DNA of 64,000 bases, from NCBI RefSeq assembly GCF_902825235.1, contig NZ_CADEAJ010000008.1:40889-104888 (forward strand), given 5' to 3'. Every line of letters starts with the position of its first letter. Position 1 is the first letter of the stretch. The notes under the pieces were generated by a model. That model was not told the origin of the DNA. It was given only the letters and a program-made list of their open reading frames with translations, and did no database searches. A program made the translations under genes and the position numbers. Below are positions 23,340-33,721 of this stretch, piece by piece. Origin of the DNA: Bartonella vinsonii subsp. vinsonii. Lineage in GTDB: Bacteria > Pseudomonadota > Alphaproteobacteria > Rhizobiales > Rhizobiaceae.

Positions 23340-24529
23340 TAGCGATCAACCTCCCCAAAAACAATATCAATCGAACCCAAAATAGCTGTAGCATCCGCCA
23401 ACATATGACCTCGTGTTAAAAAATCCATAGCTTGAAGATGAGCAAAACCAGGAGCACGTAATTTAACACGATAAGGCTTATTCGTTCCATCAGAAATAAG
23501 ATAAACTCCAAACTCACCCTTCGGAGCTTCCACAGCAACATATACTTCACCAGGAGGAGTATGAAAACCTTCCGTATAAAGCTTAAAATGGTGAATAAGC
23601 GCTTCCATTGAACTTTTCATTTCGCTCCGCTTTGGAGGAACGATTTTGCGATCTAAACTCGAAACAGGTCCGCTTTTTTCAGTACTCAGTAAACGCTCCA
23701 CACATTGGCGCATAATTTTCGCTGATTGACGCATCTCTTCCATACGAATCAGGTAACGATCGTAACAATCGCTATTCTTACCTACAGGAATATCAAATTC
23801 CATTTCATCATAACATTCATAAGGTTGGCTTTTACGCAAATCCCATGGCACACCAGCTCCACGAATCATGACACCAGAAAAACCACGAGCCCAAGCTTCA
23901 TCAATATTTACTACGCCAATATCAACATTACGCTGCTTAAAAATCCGATTTGGCGTTACAAGCGCATCAAGTTTACCAAGAGCAATAAGAAAGGGATCAA
24001 TAAAATTACCAATATCCTCAATTAAAGATTCCGGTAAGTCCTGATGCACACCACCAGGACGAAAATAATTTGCATGAAGACGTGCTCCACACGCACGCTC
24101 ATAAAAAATCATCAATCTTTCACGTTGTTCAAATCCCCAAAGCGGTGGTGTCAAAGCACCAACATCCATTGCTTGCGTTGTTACATTAAGCAAATGATTA
24201 AGAATACGTCCAATTTCAGAAAACAAAACACGTATTAACTGCCCTCGTTTGGGAACCTCAACACCCAATAATTTTTCAACAGCAAGCACAAAAGCATGCT
24301 CCTGATTCATAGGAGCAACATAATCCAAACGATCTAAGTAAGGGCCAGCTTGCAGATAAGTTTTGGTTTCCATTAATTTTTCGGTACCACGATGCAATAA
24401 TCCAATATGTGGATCTACACGCTCAACAACTTCACCGTCCAATTCCAGAACCATGCGCAAAACCCCATGCGCTGCAGGATGCTGCGGTCCAAAATTGATA
24501 TTAAAGTTCCGAACATTAACTTCAGCCAC
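23339..24529 (-). CDS. nuoD: NADH-quinone oxidoreductase subunit D
   Basis: The 49-kDa-type subunit of complex I, related to the NiFe-hydrogenase large subunit, 396 aa. It forms the quinone site with NuoB. Conserved blocks: [51 protein letters not shown], and the C-terminal [13 protein letters not shown] at 24535 opens the frame, but GTG at 24529 gives the family N-terminus [16 protein letters not shown] and is spaced from an AAGGGG box, so it is preferred. The spacer after nuoC is about 115 nt. Confidence 0.95.
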   Translation of the reverse strand: MAEVNVRNFNINFGPQHPAAHGVLRMVLELDGEVVERVDPHIGLLHRGTEKLMETKTYLQAGPYLDRLDYVAPMNQEHAFVLAVEKLLGVEVPKRGQLIRVLFSEIGRILNHLLNVTTQAMDVGALTPPLWGFEQRERLMIFYERACGARLHANYFRPGGVHQDLPESLIEDIGNFIDPFLIALGKLDALVTPNRIFKQRNVDIGVVNIDEAWARGFSGVMIRGAGVPWDLRKSQPYECYDEMEFDIPVGKNSDCYDRYLIRMEEMRQSAKIMRQCVERLLSTEKSGPVSSLDRKIVPPKRSEMKSSMEALIHHFKLYTEGFHTPPGEVYVAVEAPKGEFGVYLISDGTNKPYRVKLRAPGFAHLQAMDFLTRGHMLADATAILGSIDIVFGEVDR

Positions 24530-24644
24530 ACTCAACCCCTTGCTTCATCTAAAAACTTCATATTAAATATTAATAAAACCTTTTATCATACGAAAAACAT
24601 TTAATTATTTTGAACTTTAAATTCTAATTTTATTCGCTCGAATA

Positions 24645-25256
24645 TTATTTTTTGACATCTGTTTTTTCATCACATGGCAAAACATATTGCCCCCCTTCCC
24701 AAGGAGAAAGGAAATCAAAATTGCGCATTTCTTGCCGCAGAACAACAGGCTCATAAACCACCCTTTTTGCTTCATTATCATAACGACATTCAACAAACCC
24801 TGTCACAGGAAAATCTTTACGTAAAGGGTGCCCTTCAAATCCATAATCGGTTAAAATCCGCCTTAAATCTGGATGCCCTGAAAATAAAATTCCATACATA
24901 TCGTACGCCTCCCGCTCATACCACTCTGCCCCAGGATAAACCGAGCAAGCAGAAGCAACAGGCGTATTTTCATCAGTATGCACCTTAACACGTAAGCGTA
25001 AATTCTCACGAGGGGATAAGAGTTGGTAAGAAACATCAAAACGTTTATCGCGAGATGGATAATCAACACCACTAATGTCTGTAAGATTAATAAATTGACA
25101 ACGAGAATCATCGCGAACAAACATTAATACGTCCGTAATTGCAGAGAGCCGTGATATTACAGTCAGTTCACCAAATGCAAGAATGGTTTCTTCAAGTTTA
25201 TCTCCCAATTTGTTTTTCAAATAGGCAGCAAGTTCAACCAATGATTCATTCACCAT
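24645..25256 (-). CDS. nuoC: NADH-quinone oxidoreductase subunit C
   Basis: The 30-kDa-type subunit of complex I, 203 aa, which packs against NuoD. Family features: [63 protein letters not shown] (the classic 30-kDa signature). Separate from nuoD, as in most alphaproteobacteria and unlike the E. coli NuoCD fusion. It lies 13 nt after nuoB. Confidence 0.97.
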   Translation of the reverse strand: MVNESLVELAAYLKNKLGDKLEETILAFGELTVISRLSAITDVLMFVRDDSRCQFINLTDISGVDYPSRDKRFDVSYQLLSPRENLRLRVKVHTDENTPVASACSVYPGAEWYEREAYDMYGILFSGHPDLRRILTDYGFEGHPLRKDFPVTGFVECRYDNEAKRVVYEPVVLRQEMRNFDFLSPWEGGQYVLPCDEKTDVKK

Positions 25257-25269
25257 AACAATAAAGCCC

Positions 25270-25842
25270 CTATCGCTCTATAGACCCAGTACGACGAATT
25301 TTTTTCTGTAGCAATAATATACCGTACAGTAATGCCTCTGCCGTAGGAGGACACCCTGGAACATAAATATCCACAGGCACAATACGATCGCAACCACGAA
25401 CAACTGAATAAGAATAATGGTAATACCCACCACCATTGGCACACGATCCCATAGAAATCACATAACGTGGTTCCGGCATTTGATCGTACACTTTTCTTAA
25501 AGCAGGTGCCATCTTATTTGTTAGAGTACCCGCGACCACCATCACATCTGACTGACGGGGTGAAGCGCGTGGCGCATATCCAAAACGCTCGTTATCATAA
25601 TGAGGCATTGAACATTGCATCATTTCAATAGCACAACAAGCCAAACCAAAACTCATCCACATTAAAGAGCCGGTACGCGCCCAAGTAATCAAAGCATCCG
25701 CCGAAGTAACTAAAAAACCTTTATCAGATAATTCAGCATGAATATCACGAAAGAAATTATCATCAGAACCTATCAATTCGCCTGTATTCGGATCAATAAT
25801 TCCTTTTGGCTTTGGAGCAATCATTGTTGAATTGTTAGACAT
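25270..25842 (-). CDS. nuoB: NADH-quinone oxidoreductase subunit B
   Basis: Subunit carrying the terminal N2 4Fe-4S cluster next to the quinone site, 190 aa. The ligands are Cys 69 and 70 (ACCAIEMM), Cys 134 (GSCAN) and Cys 164 (CPGCPPT). Residues 1-40 are a hydrophilic leader typical of alphaproteobacteria. An ATG at 25851 is also in frame; the ATG at 25842 is preferred because it makes a TGATG overlap with the nuoA stop. Confidence 0.96.
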   Translation of the reverse strand: MSNNSTMIAPKPKGIIDPNTGELIGSDDNFFRDIHAELSDKGFLVTSADALITWARTGSLMWMSFGLACCAIEMMQCSMPHYDNERFGYAPRASPRQSDVMVVAGTLTNKMAPALRKVYDQMPEPRYVISMGSCANGGGYYHYSYSVVRGCDRIVPVDIYVPGCPPTAEALLYGILLLQKKIRRTGSIER

Positions 25843-26207
25843 CAATCCCATTCAAGAGCTCCTTTTTTCCATTCATATATAAACCCGATGGTCAAAAGTG
25901 TTAAAAACACAATCATCGACCAAAAACCAAACATACCGATCGAGTTAAATGAAACTGCCCAAGGAAACAGGAAAGCAACTTCAAGATCAAAAATAATAAA
26001 CAAAATCGACACTAAATAAAAACGAATATCGAACTTCATACGTGCATCATCAAATGAATTAAACCCACATTCATAAGCCGATAATTTCTCAGGATCAGGA
26101 GAACGATAAGCCACGATATAAGGCATAATCAAAAGAACCCCAGCAATAACTGCCGAAACAATGATAAAGATTAACACCGGCAAATAAGAGCCCAATAAAT
26201 GAGTCAT
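25842..26207 (-). CDS. nuoA: NADH-quinone oxidoreductase subunit A
   Basis: First gene of the complex I operon; a 121-aa membrane subunit with three TM helices. The diagnostic loop [41 protein letters not shown] is complete, including the acidic DLE in helix 2. The 259 bp between it and tRNA-Asp must hold the operon promoter, but I see no box convincing enough to mark. Confidence 0.97.
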   Translation of the reverse strand: MTHLLGSYLPVLIFIIVSAVIAGVLLIMPYIVAYRSPDPEKLSAYECGFNSFDDARMKFDIRFYLVSILFIIFDLEVAFLFPWAVSFNSIGMFGFWSMIVFLTLLTIGFIYEWKKGALEWD

Positions 26208-26466
26208 AATCCTCTTCCACCTTAATGAAATGACCGGATTAAAGCAATCATTCCATATTGTTAAATCAAACAGGTAAATTATCTCTGTTCATTTCCGCTC
26301 GTACTGCTTCAAGGACGTATTGAGCGTGCTTTTCTTATCGGCATAGGTAACGCAGAGAAAAGCAAGACGCAAGCCCTATTCTCATAAACTACGTAAAAAG
26401 GAAGAAAATCTAAATTAAGGATATTTATACTCAAAAAAATAAAAACTTATAAAGAAATGACGAAAA

Positions 26467-26543
26467 TGGCGCGAGTGACGGGGCTCGAACCCGCGACCTC
26501 CGGCGTGACAGGCCAGCACTCTAACCAACTGAGCTACACCCGC
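26467..26543 (-). tRNA. tRNA-Asp(GTC)
   Basis: A 77-nt cloverleaf on the minus strand: acceptor GCGGGTG pairs with CACTCGC, D-arm GCTCAGTTGGTTAGAGT, anticodon stem CTGGC/GCCGG around loop CTGTCAC (anticodon GTC), T-arm with GGTTCGAGCC, discriminator G and encoded CCA. Confidence 0.97.
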
Positions 26544-26717
26544 GCACTTTTTTCAAACCAATTCACATTGGTATAAGCGGTCGTGTAAGGGGTTCATGCG
26601 TTCATGTCAAGCGGGCTTATGCATTTTTTTAAAAAAATTGTAAAACACTATCTTTATTCTTGCGTTTAGATTTTTTTTTCCGTAAAGAATGCCTATCCAA
26701 TTGCTGGTCATTGCATT

Positions 26718-26793
26718 GGGCGATTAGCTCAGCTGGTAGAGCGCCTCGTTTACACCGAGGATGTCGGGAGTTCGAGTCTCTCATCGCCCACCA
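26718..26793 (+). tRNA. tRNA-Val(TAC)
   Basis: A 76-nt cloverleaf on the plus strand: acceptor GGGCGAT/ATCGCCC, D-arm GCTCAGCTGGTAGAGC, anticodon stem CCTCG/CGAGG around loop TTTACAC (anticodon TAC), T-loop GTTCGAGTC, encoded CCA. Divergent from tRNA-Asp, 174 bp away. Confidence 0.97.
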
Positions 26794-26894
26794 TACGCTT
26801 TTAAGTTTCATGTAACTTGTTGATACTTCACATGTTTTTTAGGTGCGGGGGGGGTGTAAATAAAGGTTAGGAAATAGGATTTCAAATCACGCCT

Positions 26895-27140
26895 CTACAA
26901 CGGGGGCATTTTTTTCGCTTTTTCTTTTTCTAATTGTGCTAAAAATTCTTTGACGGATTCTAATTCAAGTGGTGTTAAGCTATTCAACGTTCTCACAGAC
27001 ATGCTGACGATTTTGCGACTCAACTGATCAGAAAGCTTGATCGTAAAACTATGACGACAAACATCAGCTTCTTTTCTTAAAATGGCTATAGCCTTTGAAT
27101 CACTCTATTTTCTAAAAAGTTGAAATCTTTTATCTTTCAC
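26895..27140 (-). pseudogene. Small unknown gene interrupted by an in-frame amber codon
   Basis: Directly after the stop of the 164-aa gene, TAGTG provides a GTG at 27140. The frame gives 11 codons (KDKRFQLFRK after the start), then TAG at 27105-27107, then 69 further sense codons in the same frame up to TAG at 26895-26897. The downstream part is plausible protein: IRKEADVC-like helical start (AILRKEADVCRHSFTIKLSD), then SLTPLELESVKEFLAQLEKEKAKK, an amphipathic charged helix. No good internal start exists ahead of it. The simplest view is a roughly 80-aa gene, coupled to its neighbour, killed by one nonsense change. Family unknown. Readthrough or a sequencing error cannot be excluded. Confidence 0.5.
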
Positions 27141-27634
27141 TAATATTCTTTTTCAAAGAGATGTGGGCTTTCAACAATAAGCTTTTCTCGTGCTTTTTGT
27201 AATTGTTTAATCACTTCATCAATTTTTGACGGAGTATAACAAGATTCTTGGCTCTCTAATAAATGTTGTCTTTCCATTCCCTCATAAAAACATTGCATCT
27301 GAGACTGCAGTATTCTCATCTCTTGAAAGAAAAGGCGTCCCGTTTCTTTAAAACCATTATTAAGAGAAAACAGTTGATCGGAAATTGATAGCAGAACTTG
27401 TTTTAAGAAACGTTCATTTTCTTGACGTTTACGATATTCTAAAACAAGAGCATGACTTATTTCATCCAGCTGTTTTTTTGTAGAATCAATTTGACGCAAT
27501 AAATTTGCTTTTTCCCCCATATTAACTTCTCTCGCCCTCAAAAGCATAGTATGAATATCTAATAATTTAACTGCAGAATGAGATAAATAATCAACTAATG
27601 TAGGTGTATCGACAGAGCGCTTTCGTGCAACCAT
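27140..27634 (-). CDS. Hypothetical coiled-coil protein, 164 aa
   Basis: Not recognised. A soluble, charged, helical protein without signal peptide or TM segment. Residues about 55-85 (ANLLRQIDSTKKQLDEISHAL and onward) and 130-155 (IDEVIKQLQKAREKL) look coiled-coil; two Cys occur near 112 and 130. It starts MVARKRSVDTPTL. The ATG has a clear GAGGTG box 8 nt upstream, which supports real translation. Its stop overlaps a GTG (TAGTG) opening a further small frame, so the two form a coupled pair of unknown function. Confidence 0.78.
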   Translation of the reverse strand: MVARKRSVDTPTLVDYLSHSAVKLLDIHTMLLRAREVNMGEKANLLRQIDSTKKQLDEISHALVLEYRKRQENERFLKQVLLSISDQLFSLNNGFKETGRLFFQEMRILQSQMQCFYEGMERQHLLESQESCYTPSKIDEVIKQLQKAREKLIVESPHLFEKEY

Positions 27635-27766
27635 TATGAACGCACCTCATAATTGTTTACATTCATTCCGCTATTTTTTTATTTTACAAAGCTATTCTAA
27701 AGAAAGTGCTAAAAAACATGCGTTGTAATTCATTTATATTTGATAGAAAATTCCGGATTTTTTACA

Positions 27767-28951
27767 TTAATGCGAAGCCAATGGGGTTAAAAAACGCACA
27801 GGTGTATAAAGAATAAGATGCGTTGTTTTTTCCAACACAGTACTACTATCAGCAAGAAGCGCCTGACTAGGTGATAATTCTGTACCCTGCATAATTGTAG
27901 AAGCCAAAGAACCTTCTCGAGAAAGAGCCATTAACGTTGGTGAAGATGCAAAGACATTATGTGCTCCACCATCAACAGTAGAGAAATCAAGAACCGTTAT
28001 TCCATTTCTACGCAACATTGCAATATCTGAACCATCCCCCACACGATGATGTCCACCCGTAAGGCGCCCCGAAACAGCAAGTGCTTTATCCGCACGAGAT
28101 ACTAAAATAGCTGTTGGTTGAGGCAATTTTTTAATATCATTAAGCTGACGTTCAAAAACATCGACATCAATGTCCGGCGCCGCCATTAAGAAACTTGTAA
28201 TACGACGAATAGGTTTATAGTTCCCCTGTAATGCTAAAGTTCTAAAGGCCTCCATTATAACAAAATTACCCATAGAATGCGCAATAACTGAAATCTGATC
28301 AGCATGGGTTTCACTAACAAGTTTCAAAAGCTCTATGAGTCCGTCACGCGCAAAATTTGCACTATCACGGTCATAAATATAAAGAGGTACTGATCCAGCA
28401 GAAGGCCATGAATAGTGTACAGCGACAACATCTAAAGAATAATCGTGTGTAAACTGAGCTGTACGAAATGTGCCATCTGCAAAATTATTGTTATAGCCAT
28501 GAATAAAAAGAAAAATCTCTCTCTTTCCTTTTGGCTTTTTTGCTAAAGCGGCATTTAGTTGCTGCTTAAATTGTTCTTTATTATCATATTTTTGCAAGGC
28601 CACCGCGGCAAAATATTTATCATGGGTAGGTTTATAAGCGTTTATTTCAACAACCCCCTTCACATGTTGTTGAGGAATTCCCACATCAACGCGATTATAA
28701 TGTACTTTATTTGACCGCTCTGCTCCATAAGGCTGAGAATAGTTGTCTTGCATCATTCGGCTTGTTGCAACATATACTGGAACAACAGTTTTCGGAAGAA
28801 TGGGGCTACCTTCAACTTCCCTTTGCACTGCAATCATAGACGGTGTTGCATGGACCCCGTGCCAAAGCACAGCACGCGATCTGCTACAGGCCATCAATAA
28901 AGAAATACAAATAAAGAATGTTAAAGACTTTAGAAATATTGTATTTTTCAC
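27767..28951 (-). CDS. Alpha/beta hydrolase lipoprotein (DUF900 family)
   Basis: Predicted outer- or inner-membrane lipoprotein with an alpha/beta hydrolase domain. From the GTG at 28951 the N-terminus is MKNTIFLKS followed by a hydrophobic core and lipobox LLMAC, so Cys about 22 would be lipidated. The DUF900 hallmarks follow: PVYVATSRM early on, the oxyanion region EIFLFIHGYNNNFADG, and the nucleophile elbow IAHSMGNF; an Asp (SRADKAL) and a His (GGAHNVF) are placed to complete the triad. Substrate unknown; probably an esterase or lipase acting at the envelope. A longer start (GTG 28984) would place 11 residues before the signal peptide and is less likely. It appears monocistronic. Confidence 0.85.
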   Translation of the reverse strand: MKNTIFLKSLTFFICISLLMACSRSRAVLWHGVHATPSMIAVQREVEGSPILPKTVVPVYVATSRMMQDNYSQPYGAERSNKVHYNRVDVGIPQQHVKGVVEINAYKPTHDKYFAAVALQKYDNKEQFKQQLNAALAKKPKGKREIFLFIHGYNNNFADGTFRTAQFTHDYSLDVVAVHYSWPSAGSVPLYIYDRDSANFARDGLIELLKLVSETHADQISVIAHSMGNFVIMEAFRTLALQGNYKPIRRITSFLMAAPDIDVDVFERQLNDIKKLPQPTAILVSRADKALAVSGRLTGGHHRVGDGSDIAMLRRNGITVLDFSTVDGGAHNVFASSPTLMALSREGSLASTIMQGTELSPSQALLADSSTVLEKTTHLILYTPVRFLTPLASH

Positions 28952-29141
28952 AACAACACCCAACCCTCTAAAAAGATTTAACACCTCAGATCTACAGATA
29001 AAAGAACAAAACTTCTACTGACCTAAAATGCAAGCATTACTGGGAATGCACTAAATCAAATAATACACAAAGAAAAACCCCGCTACAATGCATAAAACAG
29101 CATCCCTGTTGAATATAATACAACCCACAAGAGAAATCAAA

Positions 29142-29226
29142 TGGTGCGGTCGAGAAGACTCGAACTTCCACGGGTTGCCCCACAGCGACCTCAACGCTGC
29201 GCGTCTACCAATTCCGCCACGACCGC
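29142..29226 (-). tRNA. tRNA-Leu(GAG)
   Basis: An 85-nt type II tRNA on the minus strand: acceptor GCGGTCG/CGACCGC, anticodon stem CAGCG/CGCTG around loop TTGAGGT (anticodon GAG), long variable arm TGGGGCAACCCGT, T-loop GTTCGAGTC, discriminator A and encoded CCA. Confidence 0.97.
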
Positions 29227-29264
29227 ACATGGTGAAGTGAAATACATTAATTTCTGGCTTTAAC

Positions 29265-29310
29265 AAATCGTAAAGCAAGGTACAAGCCTATTTTCGCTTT
29301 CCTACGATTT
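29265..29310. repeat. Inverted repeat between tRNA-Leu and folE
   Basis: AAATCGTA at 29265-29272 pairs with TACGATTT at 29303-29310; inside, AAGC and GCTT can extend the stem across a 3-nt bulge. It may end the folE transcript, but there is no clear T-run on the minus strand. Confidence 0.35.
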
Positions 29311-29364
29311 ATTTTACCTGAAGAACTTATAGCCCAATACGAAGTCACCAGAATATAAGCTCTA

Positions 29365-29982
29365 CTATGATCTTTGAACCATCCTCATAAAGTTAGCCTG
29401 TAAACCTTGATCTTTTTCATAACACCCCTGAAAACTTGTTGTAATTGTTGTAGCTCCCTGCTTTTGAACTCCTCTCATAGCCATGCACATGTGCTCAGCC
29501 TCAATCAACACCGCAACACCACGAGGTTTCAGATGCACTCCCAAAGCGTGAGCTATTTGAGCTGTCATTGCCTCTTGTGTTTGTAAACGACGAGCAAAAA
29601 CATCCACAACACGCGCAATTTTTGAAAGTCCAACAATCTTAGTATCAGGAAAATACCCGATATGCGCTTTACCAACAATCGGAATCATATGATGTTCACA
29701 ATGTGAATAAAAAGGAATATTTTTTACTATTATCGCTTCATGATACCCTGAAGCTTCTTCAAAAACCGTATCTAAAATCTCTTCAACCGATTTGCTATAA
29801 CCAGTAAAAAGATCGCGATATGCTTTCGCTACACGTTTAGGAGTATCTACAAGCCCCTCTCGATTCGGATTTTCTCCCACCCATAAGAGCAATGTACGAA
29901 TCGCCGCCTCTACTTCTTCAACACTAGGACGTTTCTCAGATAAAAATGGATCTCTTGAACCTCCTTTAATAACATCACGCAT
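29365..29982 (-). CDS. folE: GTP cyclohydrolase I (FolE)
   Basis: Converts GTP to dihydroneopterin triphosphate, the first step of folate (tetrahydrofolate) synthesis. At 205 aa it has the usual size. The zinc ligands are Cys 95 and His 98 in [10 protein letters not shown] and Cys 166 in EHMCMAMRG. Further family blocks are [23 protein letters not shown] and [20 protein letters not shown]. Divergent from the Fe-S scaffold gene, 126 bp away; hisI, often a neighbour in this order, is absent. Confidence 0.97.
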   Translation of the reverse strand: MRDVIKGGSRDPFLSEKRPSVEEVEAAIRTLLLWVGENPNREGLVDTPKRVAKAYRDLFTGYSKSVEEILDTVFEEASGYHEAIIVKNIPFYSHCEHHMIPIVGKAHIGYFPDTKIVGLSKIARVVDVFARRLQTQEAMTAQIAHALGVHLKPRGVAVLIEAEHMCMAMRGVQKQGATTITTSFQGCYEKDQGLQANFMRMVQRS

Positions 29983-30108
29983 TAAAAAAACTCCAGTTTC
30001 ACGCTCTATAAAGCATTTGCTACATACATATTTTGTTTTGTATAATCTCTATATAAGCGAATTAAAAGCTTAAACAATCGCGATTCTCGAAATTTCAGGC
30101 AAGCGCTC

Positions 30109-30537
30109 ATGGTTGATAATATCTATAGTGATAAAATACTTGAATATGCTTCACATATAAGTAGAATCGGACGTCTTAATAATCCAGATGCAACGTCAAA
30201 AAAACATGCACGTCTTTGTGGTTCAACAATCACTGTAGATCTCAAAGTAAAAAATAACATCGTTATAGATTTCGCTCATGAAGTGCAAGCATGTGTGCTA
30301 GGACAGGCTGCAGCTTCGCTTTTAGCATCTCATATTATAGGACAAACAACACAAAATCTTAAAATGTTACGTGAAACTATCTATTACATGCTCACAAAAG
30401 ATGGTCCGCCTCCCCAAGCTCCGTTTGAAGCGTTTTCTTGTTTGCAGCCCATTAAAGACTATAAAACGCGTCATGCATCAACAATACTTCCTTTTGATGC
30501 AATCATAGAGTGTATCAAGCAAATTGAAAACAAATAA
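30109..30537 (+). CDS. Iron-sulfur cluster assembly scaffold (IscU/NifU-N family)
   Basis: A 142-aa protein of the IscU/NifU N-terminal family. The three cluster-binding Cys are present at 37 (ARLCGST), 62 (VQACVLGQAAAS) and 111 (FSCLQPI), and the ACxLGQAAAS block is typical. It resembles the divergent alphaproteobacterial members encoded beside yidD rather than classic IscU: no LPPVK chaperone motif is visible. It probably assists Fe-S assembly; its exact client role is unclear. Its TAA stop directly abuts the yidD ATG. Confidence 0.86.
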   Translation: MVDNIYSDKILEYASHISRIGRLNNPDATSKKHARLCGSTITVDLKVKNNIVIDFAHEVQACVLGQAAASLLASHIIGQTTQNLKMLRETIYYMLTKDGPPPQAPFEAFSCLQPIKDYKTRHASTILPFDAIIECIKQIENK

Positions 30538-30891
30538 ATGCTCAAATTACCACCCTCTCAAAAAAACAGACAAACCCGAAATTATGTGGGACCTTGGCGA
30601 AAAACACCTGGACGATTACTTGGCATTTTCTTGATACGTTTTTATCAAATAACGCTTTCTAGCTTGATAGGAAATCAGTGTCGTCATGCACCAACCTGTT
30701 CAGAATATACTTATGAAGCAATCGCACGCCATGGATTATGGGCTGGTGCATGGATGGGACTTTTTCGTATCATACGTTGTGGTCCATTTGGAACATATGG
30801 ATTTGATCCAGTACCTCCCTCTCTCGAAAAGAGTTGTTGTTTTTATAAACCTTGGCGTTATTGGAAAATTTCTACGAAACACAATAAATAG
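30538..30891 (+). CDS. yidD: Membrane protein insertion efficiency factor YidD
   Basis: A 117-aa member of the YidD (DUF37/haemolytic) family that helps YidC-dependent membrane protein insertion. Signature: IRFYQITLSSLIGNQCRHAPTCSEYTYEAIARHG, then GLFRIIRCGPFGTYGFDPVP, with three conserved Cys. An N-terminal amphipathic region should bind the inner face of the membrane. It starts at the base after the preceding stop codon, so it is translationally linked to the Fe-S scaffold gene. Confidence 0.94.
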   Translation: MLKLPPSQKNRQTRNYVGPWRKTPGRLLGIFLIRFYQITLSSLIGNQCRHAPTCSEYTYEAIARHGLWAGAWMGLFRIIRCGPFGTYGFDPVPPSLEKSCCFYKPWRYWKISTKHNK

Positions 30892-31014
30892 TTCTTTCTT
30901 TTTTTTATGCGTATTGATAGAAAAATGAGTTTCTAGACTTTAAATTAATTATAACTCAGTTTTTTAAGAAACCCATCCGCAATCGTTGGCGGAATTGGAT
31001 TAAAGGGGTGTTTT

Positions 31015-32991
31015 ATGTCTTGCTCTGTTTCTCTTTCATTTCCTGATGGTTCAAAACGTGATTATCCCACTGAAATGACTGGTTTAGAATTGGCAGCATC
31101 CATTTCTAAATCACTTGCAAAAAAAGCTGTTGCCTACAGCCTTAATGGAAGCATTCGAGACCTGTCAGATCCATTAGAAGAATCGGGTCAAATAGAAATT
31201 ATTACTCGAGAAGATCCACGTGCTCTTGAGCTCATACGCCATGATTGTGCACATGTCCTAGCTGAAGCAGTACAAGAGCTCTTTCCTGAAACGCAAGTAA
31301 CAATTGGCCCTGTGATCGAAAATGGTTTCTATTATGATTTTGCGCGCCAACAGCCTTTTACATTAGATGATCTCACTATTATTGAAAGGAAAATGCGTGA
31401 AATTATTCAACGCAATAACCCCTTCAAAAAAGAGATTTGGTCTCGTGAAAAAGCGAAAGAGATTTTTTCTGAAAAAGGCGAACTTTATAAGGTTGAGCTT
31501 ATTGAGAGCATTCCCGAAAATCAAGATTTAAAAATCTATTATCAAGGTGATTGGTTTGATCTTTGTCGCGGACCACACATGCAATCTACTGGACAAATTG
31601 GAAGTGCCTTTAAACTGATGAAAGTCGCAGGAGCTTATTGGCGTGGCGACTCCAATAATCCAATGCTAACGAGAATTTATGGCACAGCATTTGCGAACGA
31701 AAATGACTTAAAAACTTATCTAAACACGCTAGAAGAAGCTGAAAAACGTGATCATCGCCGCTTGGGACGTGAAATGGATTTATTTCATTTTCAAGAAGAA
31801 GGACCAGGAATGATTTTTTGGCACAAAAAAGGCTGGAAAATGTTCCAAAATTTGATCAACTATATGCGTAGACGTCTCGATGATCATCAATATGCGGAAG
31901 TGAATGCACCGCAAGTTCTCGATAGATCACTTTGGGAAATATCTGGCCATTGGGGATGGTATAAAGAAAACATGTTCAAAGCAATTCCTGCGGCGGAGGA
32001 TTGGGATCATGAAAATGTTTTTGCCCTTAAACCAATGAATTGTCCTGGTCACGTGCAAATTTTTAAACATGGTTTAAAATCTTACCGCGATTTGCCTATA
32101 AGACTTGCTGAATTTGGTCTTGTCCATCGTTATGAACCTTCAGGCTCTCTCCATGGTCTTATGCGTGTGCGAAGCTTTACACAAGATGATGCGCATATTT
32201 TTTGTACAGATGAGCAGTTAGCTGATGAATGCCTCAAGATTAATGATTTAATCTTATCAACTTATGCTGACTTTGGTTTTAAAGAAATCAGCCTTAAGCT
32301 TTCAACACGTCCAGAAAAACGTGTCGGAACTGATGCATTATGGGATCACGCGGAAAATATCATGGAATCCGTTCTTAAAATTATTGAGACAAAATTTTCA
32401 GGACAAATCAAAACAAGTATCCTCCCAGGTGAAGGTGCATTTTATGGTCCCAAATTTGAATATACATTGAAAGATGCTATCGGTCGTGAATGGCAATGTG
32501 GAACAACACAAATAGACTTTAATCTCCCTGAGCGTTTTGGTGCATTTTATATTGATAAAGATTCAGAAAAACGTCAACCAGTCATGATACATCGCGCCAT
32601 TTTTGGATCAATGGAACGTTTTCTTGGCATTTTAATCGAAAATTTTGCTGGACATATGCCCCTTTGGCTTGCACCTGAACAAATCGTTGTAGCAACCATT
32701 ACATCTGAAGCAAATGAATATGCAAAAAAAATAACGGCAAAATTTAAAGCTGCTGGACTTTCTGCAACATCAGATCTTCGTAATGAAAAAATTAATTATA
32801 AAATACGTGAACATTCTTTACAAAAAGTTCCGGTAATTTTGGTATGTGGCAAACGTGAATCTGAAACGAATAGCGTGAGCATGCGCCGCTTAGGAAGCAC
32901 AGATCAGCTCTCCTTGTCTATAGAAGAAGCTATTAAACAACTTATCGATGAAGCAACACCACCAGATTTACGCCGTTTAATAAATGCTTAA
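31015..32991 (+). CDS. thrS: Threonyl-tRNA synthetase
   Basis: Class II synthetase that charges tRNA-Thr, 658 aa. In order: TGS domain (residues 1-62), editing domain (about 63-230) with [11 protein letters not shown] and the Cys of WFDLCRGPH, catalytic core with [27 protein letters not shown] and [17 protein letters not shown] (motif 3), then an anticodon-binding domain (about 560-650). A strong AAAGGGGTG box precedes the ATG. A short imperfect hairpin CCGC/GCGG lies in the leader, but I see no clear operator. Confidence 0.97.
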   Translation: MSCSVSLSFPDGSKRDYPTEMTGLELAASISKSLAKKAVAYSLNGSIRDLSDPLEESGQIEIITREDPRALELIRHDCAHVLAEAVQELFPETQVTIGPVIENGFYYDFARQQPFTLDDLTIIERKMREIIQRNNPFKKEIWSREKAKEIFSEKGELYKVELIESIPENQDLKIYYQGDWFDLCRGPHMQSTGQIGSAFKLMKVAGAYWRGDSNNPMLTRIYGTAFANENDLKTYLNTLEEAEKRDHRRLGREMDLFHFQEEGPGMIFWHKKGWKMFQNLINYMRRRLDDHQYAEVNAPQVLDRSLWEISGHWGWYKENMFKAIPAAEDWDHENVFALKPMNCPGHVQIFKHGLKSYRDLPIRLAEFGLVHRYEPSGSLHGLMRVRSFTQDDAHIFCTDEQLADECLKINDLILSTYADFGFKEISLKLSTRPEKRVGTDALWDHAENIMESVLKIIETKFSGQIKTSILPGEGAFYGPKFEYTLKDAIGREWQCGTTQIDFNLPERFGAFYIDKDSEKRQPVMIHRAIFGSMERFLGILIENFAGHMPLWLAPEQIVVATITSEANEYAKKITAKFKAAGLSATSDLRNEKINYKIREHSLQKVPVILVCGKRESETNSVSMRRLGSTDQLSLSIEEAIKQLIDEATPPDLRRLINA

Positions 32992-33023
32992 AAACATACT
33001 AAAAGATAAAAGGAGCGATAAAA

Positions 33024-33527
33024 TTATCGTGCTCTATCAAGTACACGTTTACATTCAATGAGTTCAAAAAGCGTTTCTTGTAACAATGCTTTATCGGTTT
33101 TATCTTTGTGAATATTAACAGAACCAATAGACACCTCCCCTTCGCTCCTCATGAAACTCAAAAGCCCAAAAGAAGACTTTTTAGGTTTACTGCTGGAAGT
33201 TTCAAAAGTTTGTCCTGCATGTTTCTTTTCTATTACGACATTCATAGCTTCAAGATCACCATTGCCAAATGCAGTAACAAAAGCAATACCATTCTCTTTC
33301 AAAAGGCGTTGCACACCCTTTATTGTATACCCCTGATCATACAGCAACTGCTTAATGCCATTGAGCAACTCAATATCGGCTGGGCGATAGTAGCGCCTTC
33401 CCCCCCCACGCTTCATTGGCTTAATTTGCCTAAAACGTGTTTCCCAGAATCTTAACACATGCTGCGGAAGCTCCAATAACTCGGCTACTTCGCTAATTGT
33501 GCGAAAAGCATCAGAGCTCTTATCCAT
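33024..33527 (-). CDS. MerR family transcriptional regulator
   Basis: A 167-aa DNA-binding protein. The winged-helix MerR domain covers residues about 8-78: [23 protein letters not shown], then [39 protein letters not shown]. No metal-binding Cys cluster follows; the C-terminal half is low in conservation. In alphaproteobacteria this gene regularly sits next to ihfA downstream of plsX-fabH, but its target is not known to me. It converges on thrS with a 32-bp gap. Confidence 0.92.
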   Translation of the reverse strand: MDKSSDAFRTISEVAELLELPQHVLRFWETRFRQIKPMKRGGGRRYYRPADIELLNGIKQLLYDQGYTIKGVQRLLKENGIAFVTAFGNGDLEAMNVVIEKKHAGQTFETSSSKPKKSSFGLLSFMRSEGEVSIGSVNIHKDKTDKALLQETLFELIECKRVLDRAR

Positions 33528-33721
33528 TTTGTAACACCTTATTTAAAACACTTTTGGTTACACAACGACTCATAAAGTTTCAATTTCTCAATAAGATTAG
33601 TCAAAAATAGGACCATACTTGACTATAATTAACCCCAAAAACCTTTTTTTTGAAACAAAATGCAAAATCCAATCTATAATACAATTTTTTAACAAATACC
33701 AAATATCGTAACAGTATTTAT

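Noticed and set aside
26629..26811. Minus-strand frame containing MRDSNSRHPRCKRGALPAE
   Set aside because: It is the antisense translation of tRNA-Val, a well-known false protein.
29051..29278. Minus-strand frame with GGIGRRAALRSLWGN
   Set aside because: It is the sense-strand translation of tRNA-Leu, another common false call.
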